From contig NZ_BAGJ01000088.1 in NCBI RefSeq assembly GCF_000308775.1, positions 1 through 64,000 on the forward strand: DNA of 64,000 nucleotides, written 5' to 3'. The DNA comes from Nocardia testacea NBRC 100365 (lineage in GTDB: Bacteria; Actinomycetota; Actinomycetes; Mycobacteriales; Mycobacteriaceae). The position numbers and the translations under genes were made by a program. The notes beneath the pieces were generated by a model. It was not told the origin of the DNA. It did no database searches and worked only from the letters and a program-made list of their open reading frames with translations. Shown in pieces: positions 15,510 through 24,267 of this stretch. Numbering within the stretch: the stretch's first letter is position 1; every line of letters starts with the position of its first letter.

Positions 15510-16916
15510 TCAGGTGAGAGGCAGTCCCGCGAGGGTGGCGGTGAGGCCGAGGATGACGCTGGTGCCGAGGATGCGCAGCATGGACCAGTCGAGTTTGAAG
15601 GCGAGGATCGCGGCGACGGCGGTGATCGCGAGGGCGATGGGCTGGATGCTGGTGGGGTCGGGGAGTTGGAGGTGCAGGGGCCCGGTGGTGAGGGTGTGGG
15701 TGTCGGTGAACAGGGTGTGCAGGGTGAAGTAGAGGCCGAGGTCGGCGATGACGCCGACGACGGCGGCGGTGATGCCGGTCAGGGCCGCCGAGAGGGTGTG
15801 GTTGTGGCGGAGGCGTTCGACGTAGGGGGCGCCGAGGAGGATGAACAGGAAGCAGGGCACGAAGGTGACCCAGGTGGTGAGCAGGGCCCCGAGTATGCCT
15901 GCGACCCAGGGGTCGAGGGTGCCGGGGTGGTGGTAGGCGCCGAGGAACGCGACGAACTGGACGACCATGATCAACGGTCCGGGGGTGGATTCCGCGAGGG
16001 CGAGGCCGCGGACCATATCGGTGGGGGAGAGCCAGCCGTAGACCTCGACGGCGCGTTGGGCGACGAAGGCCAGGACGGCGTAGGCGCCACCGAAGGTGAC
16101 CACGGCGGTGCCGGAGAAGAACACGCCCTGGGTGGTGAGTGTGCTGGTGGTGCCGAGGAATACCGCGGCGGCCGCGACCGGGATCGCCCAGACGAGCAGT
16201 CCGATACCGAGTATGGCCAGGCCGCGCCGGGCCGAGGGCGCTTCGTGGTGCAGGGTGTCGTCGGCGATCAGCGGTGCGGCCTCGCCGGTGTCGTCCTCGG
16301 AGTGTGCGGGTCCGGCCGGTGTGGAGGTGTTTCTGCGCCCCAGTGCCCATCCGGCGGCCGCGGCGGCGGCGATGACGATCGGAAACGGGACCGCGAACAG
16401 GGTGAGTGCGGCGAAGGCGGCGACGGCGATCGCGACGAGCCCGGGCCGGGTGAGGGCGCGACGCCCGACGCGCAGGACGGCTTGGGTGACGATCACCACG
16501 ACGGCGGGTGCGAGTCCGGCCAGCAGGGCGGTGACCAGGGTGGTGTCGCCGAAGCCGACGTAGATCGCCGAGAGCGCCAGGAGGGCGAGCATGCCGGGCA
16601 GGACGAACAGGGTGCCGGCGATGAGGCCGCCGCGGCGGCCGTTGAGCAGCCAGCCGATGTAGATGGCGAGCTGCTGGGCTTCGGGGCCGGGCAGCAGCAT
16701 GCAGTAGTTCAGGGCGTGCAGGAAGCGTTGCTGGCCGATCCAGCGTTTCTCCTCGACCAGCGTGCGTTGCATGACCGCGATCTGACCGGCGGGGCCACCG
16801 AAGGTCTGCAGGGAGATGAGGAACCACGCCTTGGTCGCGGTGCGCAGCGGGATGACGTCTGTCGTGGTGGTGTCGCGTCGTAACACGGGGCGTTCCCCTT
16901 CTCCGGCCGTATCCAT
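15510..16916 (-). CDS. chrA: chromate efflux transporter ChrA
   Basis: A 468-residue two-domain CHR transporter. Each half carries the family motif: FGGPAGQIAVM with WIGQQRFLHALNYCMLLPGPEA in the N-half, and TFGGAYAVLAFV with GWLSPTDMVRGLALAESTPGP in the C-half. About ten to twelve membrane segments are evident. The halves are joined by a hydrophilic linker (RRNTSTPAGPAHSEDDTGEA). It exports chromate. ATG 16916 is the first start downstream of a region that, on the other strand, encodes a chrB fragment, which argues against the longer frame to 17027. The chrB C-terminal gene is divergent. A longer-looking frame on the same strand is a GC-rich shadow. Confidence 0.88.
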   Translation of the reverse strand: MDTAGEGERPVLRRDTTTTDVIPLRTATKAWFLISLQTFGGPAGQIAVMQRTLVEEKRWIGQQRFLHALNYCMLLPGPEAQQLAIYIGWLLNGRRGGLIAGTLFVLPGMLALLALSAIYVGFGDTTLVTALLAGLAPAVVVIVTQAVLRVGRRALTRPGLVAIAVAAFAALTLFAVPFPIVIAAAAAAGWALGRRNTSTPAGPAHSEDDTGEAAPLIADDTLHHEAPSARRGLAILGIGLLVWAIPVAAAAVFLGTTSTLTTQGVFFSGTAVVTFGGAYAVLAFVAQRAVEVYGWLSPTDMVRGLALAESTPGPLIMVVQFVAFLGAYHHPGTLDPWVAGILGALLTTWVTFVPCFLFILLGAPYVERLRHNHTLSAALTGITAAVVGVIADLGLYFTLHTLFTDTHTLTTGPLHLQLPDPTSIQPIALAITAVAAILAFKLDWSMLRILGTSVILGLTATLAGLPLT

Positions 16917-16937
16917 GCCGGGAAATGTAACCGCGGG

Positions 16938-17048
16938 GAACTGCGCCGGATCCAGCGCCGGGACTTCTTCCCACCGCCGGTGCGCACCGCCGCCCAGCGG
17001 GCGGTGCAGGCCCTGCACCCCGACCACGTCACCGAGGAGTCCGCATGA
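16938..17048 (+). pseudogene. remnant of a ChrB N-terminal-domain gene
   Basis: The frame ending in TGA at 17046-17048 reads ELRRIQRRDFFPPPVRTAAQ, then RAVQALHPDHVTEESA. This resembles the last helices of the ChrB N-terminal (chromate-sensing regulator) domain, which ends in an LRRWxRxLxxRDFF-like helix. The stop overlaps the ATG of the ChrB C-terminal gene (ATGA), as in intact chrB operons where the two domains are separate coupled genes. Upstream of about 16935 the homology stops abruptly at the divergent chrA start. It appears to be a truncated relic. The match is by eye. Confidence 0.4.
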
Positions 17049-17476
17049 AATGGGCCACCCGCGCCGGTATCCACATCGACCGCGCCGCCTGCGCCTGGTT
17101 GATCCGTCGTGAGATCGACCCGGAAGCGGAGTTCGTGTTCGTCACCGACCCGGCCGAGGTACCGGCGGAGGCGACACCGTTCGATATGCGCGGGGTCGAC
17201 CTCGGCCACCACGGTGGGGACTGCAGCTTCGAAACGATCCTGCGCCGCCACGATCTCACCGACCCGGTGCTGTGGCGGATCGCCGAGATCGTGCACGAAG
17301 CCGATATCGACGACGAACGCTTCGACGCCCCCGAAGCCCCCGGCCTGGACGCCGTGCTGCGCGGGTTGTCGATGATCGGCGACGACACCCACACCCTGGC
17401 CGTGTCCGGCCCGATCTTCGACGGCCTCTACGAGTACTACCGCCGTGAAACCCTCCTCGGCCGCGAACCGGCCTGA
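17045..17476 (+). CDS. chrB: chromate resistance protein ChrB, C-terminal domain
   Basis: A 143-residue protein matching the ChrB C-terminal domain. MKWATRAGIHIDRAACAWLIRREIDPEAEFVFV is the family N-terminus, with TPFDMRGVDLGHHGGDCSFETIL in the middle; Cys and His residues (CAWLI, HHGGDC) could bind metal. ChrB regulates or assists ChrA-based chromate efflux and is usually encoded next to it, as here (divergent, 128 nt apart). ATG 17045 follows a GAGGAG site by 6 nt. The regulator-like N-terminal domain survives only as a short overlapping relic, so regulation may be lost or altered. Confidence 0.8.
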   Translation: MKWATRAGIHIDRAACAWLIRREIDPEAEFVFVTDPAEVPAEATPFDMRGVDLGHHGGDCSFETILRRHDLTDPVLWRIAEIVHEADIDDERFDAPEAPGLDAVLRGLSMIGDDTHTLAVSGPIFDGLYEYYRRETLLGREPA

Positions 17477-17691
17477 CCAGCTCCTCACCGGCCCCGGATG
17501 GGACCGCCCGCCGCGGGCGCCGGGGTTCGAGATCGCCGGGGTGGGGTCGTGCTGCCGCGGGACGACGGTGCTCGATGGGGTGGCCGCCGACGTCCCGCAT
17601 GCGGGACGCCCGGGCGGGGCCGAACTCGATTCGGAAGTCCCCTGGGCAACTCGGCCCGGCAGTTACCGGATCAACTCGAAATCCTCACCTG

Positions 17692-18027
17692 TCACAACTT
17701 GGTCACCTGGATCTCGCCTTGATCGCTGACTATCTCGACGCGCGCCTTACCGGAATCCAGGTAATCCCATATATCGCAATCGAATTGGTTACCCACGACG
17801 ACCTGAACGGAACCGGGACAGCTCACCCGGCCCACCGGCTCGTCCCCCACACCTTGCAATCGGTTCGCCACCTGCTGCTCCAGCGCTGCCTGGTCCAGCA
17901 CCCGTGGCGGTTCGGCCGGGTCGAGCTGGGCGCCCGCCACCTTCACCGTGACCACCACCGCGCACACGGCCACAACGACCGAGGCGGCGGCGGTAACGAT
18001 CCGGGCAATACTTTGTTGATCAGCCAC
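17692..18027 (-). CDS. DUF4333 domain protein, membrane-anchored
   Basis: A 111-residue protein with one N-terminal membrane segment (RIVTAAASVVVAVCAVVVTVKVAG, about residues 9-32) and an extracytoplasmic domain. The domain carries the DUF4333 pattern: ALEQQVANRLQGVG, then RVSCPGSVQVVVGNQFDCDI, with two cysteines about 14 residues apart that likely form a disulfide. It ends in VEIVSDQGEIQVTKL. DUF4333 is widespread in mycolata, often as a cell-wall lipoprotein or anchored domain, with no assigned function. It is monocistronic with intergenic DNA on both sides. Confidence 0.78.
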   Translation of the reverse strand: MADQQSIARIVTAAASVVVAVCAVVVTVKVAGAQLDPAEPPRVLDQAALEQQVANRLQGVGDEPVGRVSCPGSVQVVVGNQFDCDIWDYLDSGKARVEIVSDQGEIQVTKL

Positions 18028-18464
18028 CCGATATTCCTATCCGCCCCATATCCGGCTGACAAGAACGGAGATGCTGTCATCAGCGCCGGTCGAGCGTTGT
18101 CGTTGTTCCACGTGAGCCCGGAGCGCACTACCGCCGGCGCCCGGCTCTGCGACGGCCGCGCCTACGTGGCCGCAGACCAGCGCCTTGTCGATGCCGGCTT
18201 GCCGTGCGGCGGCCGCGCGCTCCCGGCCGGGCGGTCGAGACGGCGGTAATCGAGTTCGCCGCCGGCCATGAGGCCGCGGGATTCCACACCGGCCACGGGA
18301 CGCCAGTTCCCGCCCGGTACCGCTCGATTACCCCTCCGCCTTCCGCCGAACTCAACCGGCACGTCCTGCTCACCCACGACAAGACCTCGTGCGCGAGTTC
18401 GCCACCCCGGGCGCCCGTTTCACACAACCCGACCTCTTACCCGGTGTGTTCACGACCGACGTGC
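18028..18464. other. 437-nt stretch without a supportable gene
   Basis: This lies between the DUF4333 start and the end of the deacetylase gene. Several short frames are open on both strands because of base composition. The best one (GTG 18389, REFATPGARFTQPDLLPGV) soon runs antisense into the deacetylase and has no ribosome site. I see no hairpin, repeat or promoter worth naming. It may be gene debris. Confidence 0.4.
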
Positions 18465-19373
18465 TCAGCGGCCGACGAATTCGGGCCGGTCCGGGCGTTC
18501 GAACGGGTAGCGGGCGCGGAATTCCCCGGCCGCCTCGGCCATCGTCACGAACTCGACCCCGGCGAAGCCCGCCCAGCGGTCCAGCAGGCGTTCGAGCATC
18601 AGCAGTACCTGCGGTCGTCCGGAGACGTCGGGGTGCAGGGTGACCGGGATGACGGCGTAGTCCAGTTCCCGGTACACCCAGTCGAACTGGTCGTTCCACA
18701 TCTGTTCGATCGCGCGCGGCGCGACGAAGCCGTGGGAGTTGGGATGTGCCTTGATGAACATCATCGGCGGCAGATCGTCGACGTACCAGTTGCCACAGAA
18801 CTCGACCAGGTCGATCTCGTGCCCGTGTTCGAGCGGTTTCATCCAGTGGGCGGCGGGCCGGGAGGTGTCGACGGGTGTCCAGGTGTCCCCGACGCGGGCG
18901 TAGAAGGGCACGAAATCGTTGTAGTTCTGCGAATGGTCGTAGGAGAAGCCGTAGTCGGCGAGGATCGAGGCGGTGTGCTCGCTCATCTCCCACCAGGGTG
19001 CGACGTAACCCAGTGGCCGGTGTCCGGAGAGCTGTTCGATGAGTTCCACGCATCTGGACATGACATCTCGCTCCTGCCGGGGCGTGAGCGCGCGCGGATT
19101 CTCGTGGCTGTATCCGTGGGCGCCGATCTCGTGTCCTGCCTCGACACACTGGCGGGCCTGCGCGGGAAACGTTTCGAGGGAATGACCCGGCCAGAACCAG
19201 GTGGTCCGGATGGCGCGGCGCTCGAACAGCCGCAGCAGGCGCGGCACTCCGACCTCGCCGGCGAACACTCCCCGTTGCATATCGTTGGGCGAATCCTGGC
19301 CGCCGTAGGAACCCAGCCAGCCGGCGCAGGAATCGACATCGATGCCGAGTGCCACCTGAATCGTCTTGTTCAT
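18465..19373 (-). CDS. polysaccharide deacetylase family protein
   Basis: A 302-residue NodB-fold deacetylase without a signal peptide. The first motif is [14 protein letters not shown] (the Asp pair), the His motif is [14 protein letters not shown] (HxxxH), and [10 protein letters not shown] and [20 protein letters not shown] are the later motifs. This arrangement resembles cytoplasmic members such as PuuE-type or peptidoglycan-deacetylase-like amidohydrolases rather than secreted chitin deacetylases. It overlaps the upstream histidine-kinase fragment gene by 4 nt (ATGA) and has an AAGGAA site 8 nt before its ATG. It likely hydrolyses an amide or N-acyl group; the substrate is unknown. Confidence 0.8.
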   Translation of the reverse strand: MNKTIQVALGIDVDSCAGWLGSYGGQDSPNDMQRGVFAGEVGVPRLLRLFERRAIRTTWFWPGHSLETFPAQARQCVEAGHEIGAHGYSHENPRALTPRQERDVMSRCVELIEQLSGHRPLGYVAPWWEMSEHTASILADYGFSYDHSQNYNDFVPFYARVGDTWTPVDTSRPAAHWMKPLEHGHEIDLVEFCGNWYVDDLPPMMFIKAHPNSHGFVAPRAIEQMWNDQFDWVYRELDYAVIPVTLHPDVSGRPQVLLMLERLLDRWAGFAGVEFVTMAEAAGEFRARYPFERPDRPEFVGR

Positions 19374-20122
19374 CCGAGCGGTTCCTTCCGGTGGTCGGTG
19401 TGACGCTGTCCTACGGTCGCGGCCGGGCCCGGTCGGCCGTGTCCCGGGCCCTGGTCGTCGGTGGCGACGGGCAGTGCCGCGGCGGGCCGGCCCGCAGGAG
19501 AACCGATTTCGGCGTGGTCGGCGGTGGCGCGATGGGCGGCGTAGATCTCGTCGACGAGTTCGCGCAGGTCCAGCGGTTCGAGGTCGAGGCGCAGGGCGCC
19601 GGCCGAGATCTTCGACATCTCGAACAGATCGTCCACCATCCGGGACAGCCGCCGGGTCTCCCGGTCGATCCGCTCGGCGTACCGGACGATATCGGCCGGG
19701 TCGGCCACCGCCGGGTCGCCGAGGGCCTCGGTCATGGTGCGAATTCCGGCGAGCGGGGTCCGCAGATCGTGGCTCACCCAGGCCACCAGTTCGCGCCGCG
19801 ACCGTTCGGCGGCGTGTTCCTGTTCGCGCAGCCGCCTCTCCCGCGACCTCTTCCGGGACTGTTCCCGGCCCAGCAGCACGGCGGCCGGAACGGTGACCAC
19901 GGCGACCAGCACGAGAACGAGGACGATGCACCGGAACTCGGCGGTGACCGCCGGTCCGCCCACCCCGGTCAGCGCGACCGGCGCGGCCAGGATCGGGATG
20001 AGCACCAGGACCGTGGTGCACGCCGTGAGCGAACGATCGCGCAGGGCGCGCAGGACCAGGGCGCCCGCCGTCACCACCGGCAGCGCGCAGGCCACGGTGT
20101 AGCCGATGATCTCGATGCGCAT
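19370..20122 (-). CDS. sensor histidine kinase lacking the ATPase domain
   Basis: A 250-residue protein with three N-terminal membrane helices (residues 5-25, about 33-55, about 65-85), a basic coiled-coil linker ([27 protein letters not shown]) and a HisKA dimerisation domain, [22 protein letters not shown], with the phospho-acceptor His near residue 119. It continues to the second DHp helix ([20 protein letters not shown]), then loses homology. The N, G1, F and G2 boxes of the HATPase domain are absent, and the last 45 residues are low-complexity. The stop overlaps the deacetylase ATG, as if a deletion fused the truncated gene to the next one. No response regulator is nearby. It could be a decayed kinase or a kinase-dead dimerising modulator. 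Confidence 0.75.
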   Translation of the reverse strand: MRIEIIGYTVACALPVVTAGALVLRALRDRSLTACTTVLVLIPILAAPVALTGVGGPAVTAEFRCIVLVLVLVAVVTVPAAVLLGREQSRKRSRERRLREQEHAAERSRRELVAWVSHDLRTPLAGIRTMTEALGDPAVADPADIVRYAERIDRETRRLSRMVDDLFEMSKISAGALRLDLEPLDLRELVDEIYAAHRATADHAEIGSPAGRPAAALPVATDDQGPGHGRPGPAATVGQRHTDHRKEPLG

Positions 20123-20129
20123 GGATGCC

Positions 20130-21548
20130 TCACCAATTCGTCAGCAGCAGATGGACGAGCAGCAGGGCCCCGGTCGCCTGCACGGCGAGCCAGGGGCGAC
20201 GATGTCCGCGCGGCAGGAACGCCGTCGCCGCGAGCAGCCACATATCGAACGGCAACCAGATCCGTTCGGTCTCCGCCTTGCTCAACCCGCTGAGGTCGGC
20301 GGCGGCGACAGCGCAGACTGCGGCGGCGACCAGCAGCGCGGCCGGATCGAGCGTCCGCAGCCGGGACGGCGCCAGCGCCCGCGTCAGGGCCGCCGCCGTC
20401 GCGAGTCCGACGGCGCAGACCGTGGCGGCGAGATTGCCCCACCACCAGTACCCGTACGGGCGAGTGGCGGCGATCCCCTGGTAGTAGCGCTCGACCACCA
20501 GGTGGTAGCCGTCGAGCCACCAGAATCCGGCGGCCGTGAAGCCGGCCACCACGACCAGCGTGCCCAGCACGGCGTGCAGCAGCGGCCGGACCGTACGGCC
20601 CGCGAGCAGCACCGCGACGGCGAAAAATCCCATCAGGATCAGGCCGTAGTTCAGGTAGATCCCGCAGCCGAAAAGCACTCCGGCCGCGAACGCGACGGGT
20701 ATCGCGGTCCGGTGGCTCACAGAAGGGTCGGGCGGCCGGCCGGTTGTGGGCTCCGGCCGGGTGGTTCGGCGGGCGGCTCGCGCGCCCGTGGCGACGGCCA
20801 GCAGCGCCACCGCCCATGCGGTGACTCCGGCGAAGAGCGCGTCGGCCGAGACCGCGACCCAGATGGCCGCCGGCGCGAGCACCAGGAACGGCAGTGCCCG
20901 CCGCGCGTGGTCCTCGGCGCCCAGGGCGCGCAACGCGACCGCCACCGCGATCGGGGCGCTGGATCCCGCCAGGACACAGACGATTCCCGCCCACGTGGAT
21001 CCGCCCAGGCCCATCCGGTCCAACAGGACGAAGAACAGCAGCGCTCCGGGCGGATGACCCGAGACGTGCGTGGTCCAGGAATCCGGTCGGCCGTCGACGA
21101 TCCGGTCGGCGAACGAGGCGACCGTCGCCGGGATATCGGTGACCGCGGGCACCTCGGCGAGGTACTCGTGGCCGTCGGCGAGCCGGGCGGTGAAACCCCG
21201 CCGCCACCCGTCGACCAGGGTGAGGGCGAATGCCCACACCACCGCCGTGAGATATCCGGCGGTGAGCAGCCGGCGCCAGGGGAGCCGGTCGGCCGTCGCC
21301 GGACCCCGGATGACCACGGCCGCCGCCAGGGCCAGTGCCGGAAGGGTGCCCCAGCCGATATGTGGCGACCAGTGGCCGAAAATGGGCGCGGCGGCGGCGA
21401 ACAGACTGCGCCGCCAGGATTCGCCGGCCAGTTGCGGAACCGTGAACGCGACCGCTACCAGCAACGCCGCGCCGGCGGCGCCGATAAGCTCGCCCCGGAA
21501 CCGGGTGCGGGGTTCGGTGATCTCGATCAGCTCCGGCACAGAGGCCAC
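20130..21548 (-). CDS. polytopic membrane protein, Rv0541c-like
   Basis: A protein of about 470 residues with roughly eleven to twelve membrane segments. The conserved [18 protein letters not shown] loop early on and [13 protein letters not shown] later are typical of a GT-C-like actinobacterial membrane family. It is divergent from a GT2 glycosyltransferase and a DUF2064 gene, the same gene set as Rv0539-Rv0541c in Mycobacterium tuberculosis, so a role in lipid-linked sugar transfer at the cell envelope is a fair inference. The start is uncertain: GTG 21548 ([10 protein letters not shown]) is chosen, with GTGs at 21599 and 21539 also possible. The histidine-kinase gene begins 7 nt after its stop, suggesting an operon. 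Confidence 0.72.
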   Translation of the reverse strand: MASVPELIEITEPRTRFRGELIGAAGAALLVAVAFTVPQLAGESWRRSLFAAAAPIFGHWSPHIGWGTLPALALAAAVVIRGPATADRLPWRRLLTAGYLTAVVWAFALTLVDGWRRGFTARLADGHEYLAEVPAVTDIPATVASFADRIVDGRPDSWTTHVSGHPPGALLFFVLLDRMGLGGSTWAGIVCVLAGSSAPIAVAVALRALGAEDHARRALPFLVLAPAAIWVAVSADALFAGVTAWAVALLAVATGARAARRTTRPEPTTGRPPDPSVSHRTAIPVAFAAGVLFGCGIYLNYGLILMGFFAVAVLLAGRTVRPLLHAVLGTLVVVAGFTAAGFWWLDGYHLVVERYYQGIAATRPYGYWWWGNLAATVCAVGLATAAALTRALAPSRLRTLDPAALLVAAAVCAVAAADLSGLSKAETERIWLPFDMWLLAATAFLPRGHRRPWLAVQATGALLLVHLLLTNW

Positions 21549-21653
21549 CCTAGGCCGGTGCGGCCCCGTGGCAGCGCATTCACCAGGAAATTCGGACACG
21601 ACGTCATGGTTTTGTCACGGGATTTCCACCCCGCCGGGCTTAGCGTTGCACCC

Positions 21654-22325
21654 ATGCCGACAGAGCACCGCGAACCGGCCGGTATCACGGTGGTGATCCC
21701 GTGCCGCAACGAAGCCGAGGCGTTGCCGGCGGTCCTGGCCGCGCTACCGGACGGATATCGGCCGATCGTGGTCGACAACGGGTCGACCGACGGCACCGCC
21801 GCCGTCGCGGCCGGATACGGCGCCCGTGTGATCACCGAACCGCGTCCCGGGTACGGGGCCGCGGTACAGGCCGGTATCGCCGCGGCCCGTACCGAACTGG
21901 TCGCCGTCCTCGACGGCGACGGATCGATGGACCCCGGGGAGCTACCCCGGCTGGTAGCCGAGATCCGCGCCGGCGCCGACCTCGCGGTGGGCCGCCGTCG
22001 CCCGGTGCGCGGCGGGGTCTGGCCGTGGCACACCCGGCTCGGTAATCGTGTCGTCGCCCGCCGGTTGCGGCGGCGCTACGGCCTGCCGGTGCACGATATC
22101 GGGGCCATGCGGGTCGCGGGCCGGGAACGGCTGGAATCGCTGGGCCGGCTGCACGATCGCTTCGGATATCCGCTGGAACTGCTGATACGCGCCGCCGCTG
22201 CGCAGTGGGACGTGCGCGAGGTCGATATCAGCTACCGGGCGCGTGCCGGCGGCCGGTCGAAGATTTCCGGGACGGCGCGGGGATCACTGCGCGCCACCCG
22301 TGATTTCCTGGCGGTCCTGCGGTGA
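21654..22325 (+). CDS. GT2-family glycosyltransferase (polyprenyl-phosphate sugar synthase-like)
   Basis: A 223-residue GT-A fold glycosyltransferase. GITVVIPCRNEAEALPAVL starts the nucleotide-binding half, VDNGSTDGTAAVA follows, and VLDGDGSMDPGELPRLV holds the DxD-type metal motif. HDIGAMRVAGRERL and GRSKISGT lie in the acceptor half. Unlike DPM1-type synthases it has no C-terminal membrane helices. It corresponds to Rv0539, annotated as a dolichyl-phosphate sugar synthase. The first gene of a three-gene operon: its stop overlaps the next GTG by 4 nt. A TAGCGT box lies 9-14 nt before the ATG. Confidence 0.83.
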   Translation: MPTEHREPAGITVVIPCRNEAEALPAVLAALPDGYRPIVVDNGSTDGTAAVAAGYGARVITEPRPGYGAAVQAGIAAARTELVAVLDGDGSMDPGELPRLVAEIRAGADLAVGRRRPVRGGVWPWHTRLGNRVVARRLRRRYGLPVHDIGAMRVAGRERLESLGRLHDRFGYPLELLIRAAAAQWDVREVDISYRARAGGRSKISGTARGSLRATRDFLAVLR

Positions 22326-23041
22326 GCGGGGCCTCCGCGCCGGGCACCGGTGCCCGCCCCGGAACTGCGCCGATACCGGTGGCATTGCTGGTGATGGCCA
22401 AGGCACCGGTCGCCGGATACGCCAAGACCAGGCTCACCCCGCCGTTGACGCCGGCGCAGGCCGCCCGGCTGGCGGCCGCCGCGCTGCTGGACACACTCGA
22501 TGCGGTGAGCGCCTGCCCGGTCACCCACCGGGTGGTCGCGTTCACCGGCGACCTGGACGCCGCGCAGTCCGGCGAGGAGATCGCGCGGCGGCTGGCCGAT
22601 TTCGAGGTGGTCCCCCAGCGCGGTTCGGGTTTCGCGGTGCGGCTGGCCAACGCCCACGCCGATACCGCGCGGGCAGGACTGCCGGTATTGCAGATCGGGA
22701 TGGATACGCCGCAACTCGGCGCGCGGGTGCTCACCGACGCGGCTCGTACCCTGGTCGCCGGGGCCGACGCGCTGCTCGGGCCCGCCACCGATGGTGGCTG
22801 GTGGGGCCTGGGGTTGTCCGATCCGCGGGCCGCTCGGCTCCTCGCGGACGTGCCCATGTCCACCGCGGCCACCGGCGATCGCACCCGGGGCGTATTGCGC
22901 GCGCACGGATATCGGGTCGGGATGCTGCCGGCCCTCACCGATGTCGACCACTACGCCGATGCCGTGCGAGTCGCCGCGGGCTGTTCCGGGCGGTTCGCGG
23001 CGGCGGTGGCGGCGCTCGGCGCGCCCCGGACCGTCCGGTGA
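22322..23041 (+). CDS. DUF2064 (TIGR04282-type) glycosyltransferase-like protein
   Basis: A 239-residue protein of the DUF2064 family, a nucleotidyl/glycosyltransferase-A fold. VALLVMAKAPVAGYAKTRLTPPL is the diagnostic N-terminal loop (MAKxPxPGxVKTRL), and LQIGMDTPQL and LLGPATDGGWWGLGL carry the (D)xD and the D-GG-W-LGL motifs. The translation start GTG 22322 overlaps the previous stop (GTGA), and the end overlaps the methyltransferase start in the same way. It corresponds to Rv0540. Members named after arsenosugar synthesis share this fold, but this context with GT2 and a methyltransferase suggests envelope or small-molecule sugar chemistry. The activity is unproven. Confidence 0.82.
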   Translation: MSGASAPGTGARPGTAPIPVALLVMAKAPVAGYAKTRLTPPLTPAQAARLAAAALLDTLDAVSACPVTHRVVAFTGDLDAAQSGEEIARRLADFEVVPQRGSGFAVRLANAHADTARAGLPVLQIGMDTPQLGARVLTDAARTLVAGADALLGPATDGGWWGLGLSDPRAARLLADVPMSTAATGDRTRGVLRAHGYRVGMLPALTDVDHYADAVRVAAGCSGRFAAAVAALGAPRTVR

Positions 23042-23682
23042 TCGGCCGGTTCGATCCGGCCCTGACCGGCCGCGACTGCTGGATCCGGTCCGCCGACGGC
23101 GACCGCACCCGGCTGCCGACCCGTCGCTGGCTCGGCGGTGCCCGGATCAGCGCGGCCGATCGGCAGGTGGATTCGGCCCTGGTCGGATGCTGTGACGGGC
23201 CGACGGTCGATCTGGGGTGCGGACCGGGGCGGCTGGTGGCGGCGCTGTGCCGCCGCGGTGTCATCGCGCTCGGCGTCGATATCTCGCCCACCGCGGTCGC
23301 GGTCACCCGTCACCGGGGCGCCCCGGCCGTGGCACGCGATATCTTCGGGCCGCTGCCCGGGGATGGCCGCTGGCACTACGCGCTGTTGGCCGACGGGAAC
23401 ATCGGCATCGGTGGTGACCCGCGCCGGGTGCTGCGCCGTATCGGCGGGCTGCTCCGTCCGGGCGGTCTGGCCGTTGTCGAATTCTCCGGCCCCGGAACAG
23501 GTATCGGTGTCCGGCAGATCCGGCTGGAAACCCGCACCGAGGCCGGTGACTGGTTTCCCTGGGCGGAGGCGGGGATCGAGCACGCCGCCGGGCTGGCGGG
23601 GGAGACCGGGTTCGACCTGCTCACCACGGCCGATATCTCAGGACGTCATATCGCCTGGTTGCGCAGCGGCGCGCGCCGGTGA
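23038..23682 (+). CDS. class I SAM-dependent methyltransferase
   Basis: A 214-residue Rossmann-fold methyltransferase. Motif I is VDLGCGPGRLVAAL (about residue 60), the acidic end of strand 2 is GVDISPTAV, and VLRRIGGLLRPGGLAVVEF is the post-motif helix and strand. The N-terminal WIRSADGDRTRLPTRRWLGG part is shared by this small actinobacterial group. GTG 23038 lies in the stop of the DUF2064 gene, so the three genes form a tight operon (GT2-DUF2064-MT). The likely job is methylation of a sugar or glycolipid made by its neighbours, which is inference. Confidence 0.8.
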   Translation: MIGRFDPALTGRDCWIRSADGDRTRLPTRRWLGGARISAADRQVDSALVGCCDGPTVDLGCGPGRLVAALCRRGVIALGVDISPTAVAVTRHRGAPAVARDIFGPLPGDGRWHYALLADGNIGIGGDPRRVLRRIGGLLRPGGLAVVEFSGPGTGIGVRQIRLETRTEAGDWFPWAEAGIEHAAGLAGETGFDLLTTADISGRHIAWLRSGARR

Positions 23683-23695
23683 GCCGGATGGTGGA

Positions 23696-24193
23696 TCACG
23701 GCGCGGCGGACTCTTCCGGCGCGAAACACCGCTGATAGAGAGCGCGCATCCGCGTCTCGAACTCGGGTGCCGGTCCCTCGGCGACCACACCGGGGGCGAC
23801 CTGCGTGATCGGCAGGGCGGCCACCGGTGCGGCGGGAGCGCCCCATTCGCGCAACCATCCGGCGAGCTGACCGCTCGACGTGGCGAAGACGATACGGCCG
23901 AGGCCGACCCAGCCGTGCGCCGCCGAACACATCGGGCAGTGTTCGCCCGAGGTATACACCGTGGCGGCCGCGCGGTCGGCCGGATCGAGGTGGGCGGCCG
24001 CCCAACGGCAGATCTCGAATTCCGGGTGCCGGGTGTGGTCGCCGCCGGCCACGCGGTTGCGGTCCTCGAACAGCACCTCGCCGGTCGCGGTGACCAGCAG
24101 TGAGCCGAACGGCTGGTCCCCGGCGTCCAGCGCCTCGCCGGCGAGTTCGACACAGCGGCGCAGGTACTCCACATCGGGCGCGGAAATCGTCAT
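23696..24193 (-). CDS. nucleoside/cytidine deaminase-family protein
   Basis: A 165-residue deaminase-fold protein. The zinc site is HPE at residues 56-58 (the usual HAE with Pro in place of Ala, catalytic Glu kept) and C86-x2-C89 in SGEHCPMCSA; the normal P before the first Cys is E-H here. The fold matches guanine or cytosine deaminase relatives and tRNA adenosine deaminase-like proteins. I chose ATG 24193, with AGGA 9 nt upstream, over ATG 24202, whose ribosome site would be too close. The gene is convergent with the methyltransferase gene (13 nt apart). The substrate is not evident. Confidence 0.8.
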   Translation of the reverse strand: MTISAPDVEYLRRCVELAGEALDAGDQPFGSLLVTATGEVLFEDRNRVAGGDHTRHPEFEICRWAAAHLDPADRAAATVYTSGEHCPMCSAAHGWVGLGRIVFATSSGQLAGWLREWGAPAAPVAALPITQVAPGVVAEGPAPEFETRMRALYQRCFAPEESAAP

Positions 24194-24236
24194 GGAGCCC
24201 ATCCTCGCCGATAGGGGTTCGGCACGGTGGTAGCGG

Positions 24237-24263
24237 TGCGCCGGACACGGGGTGTCCGGCGCA
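24237..24263 (-). terminator. strong hairpin terminator after the cutinase gene
   Basis: TGCGCCGGACAC pairs perfectly with GTGTCCGGCGCA, a 12-bp stem with a 3-nt loop, 4 nt beyond the stop codon at 24268. It separates the cutinase gene from the deaminase gene, which is transcribed in the same direction. Confidence 0.75.
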
Positions 24264-24267
24264 CGCG

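Noticed and set aside
15427..16974. 515-codon alternative frame over chrA
   Set aside because: The Arg/His/Pro-rich translation is a frame shadow; the chrA frame has all CHR motifs and membrane helices.
18389..18464. GTG-started frame REFATPGARF as a small gene
   Set aside because: It has no ribosome site and continues antisense into the deacetylase with loss of any protein-like character.
20106..21653. Long plus-strand frame running into the GT2 gene
   Set aside because: It is antisense to the membrane-protein gene and its product is a Gln/Arg/Gly-rich string with no domain; the GT2 homology begins only at ATG 21654.
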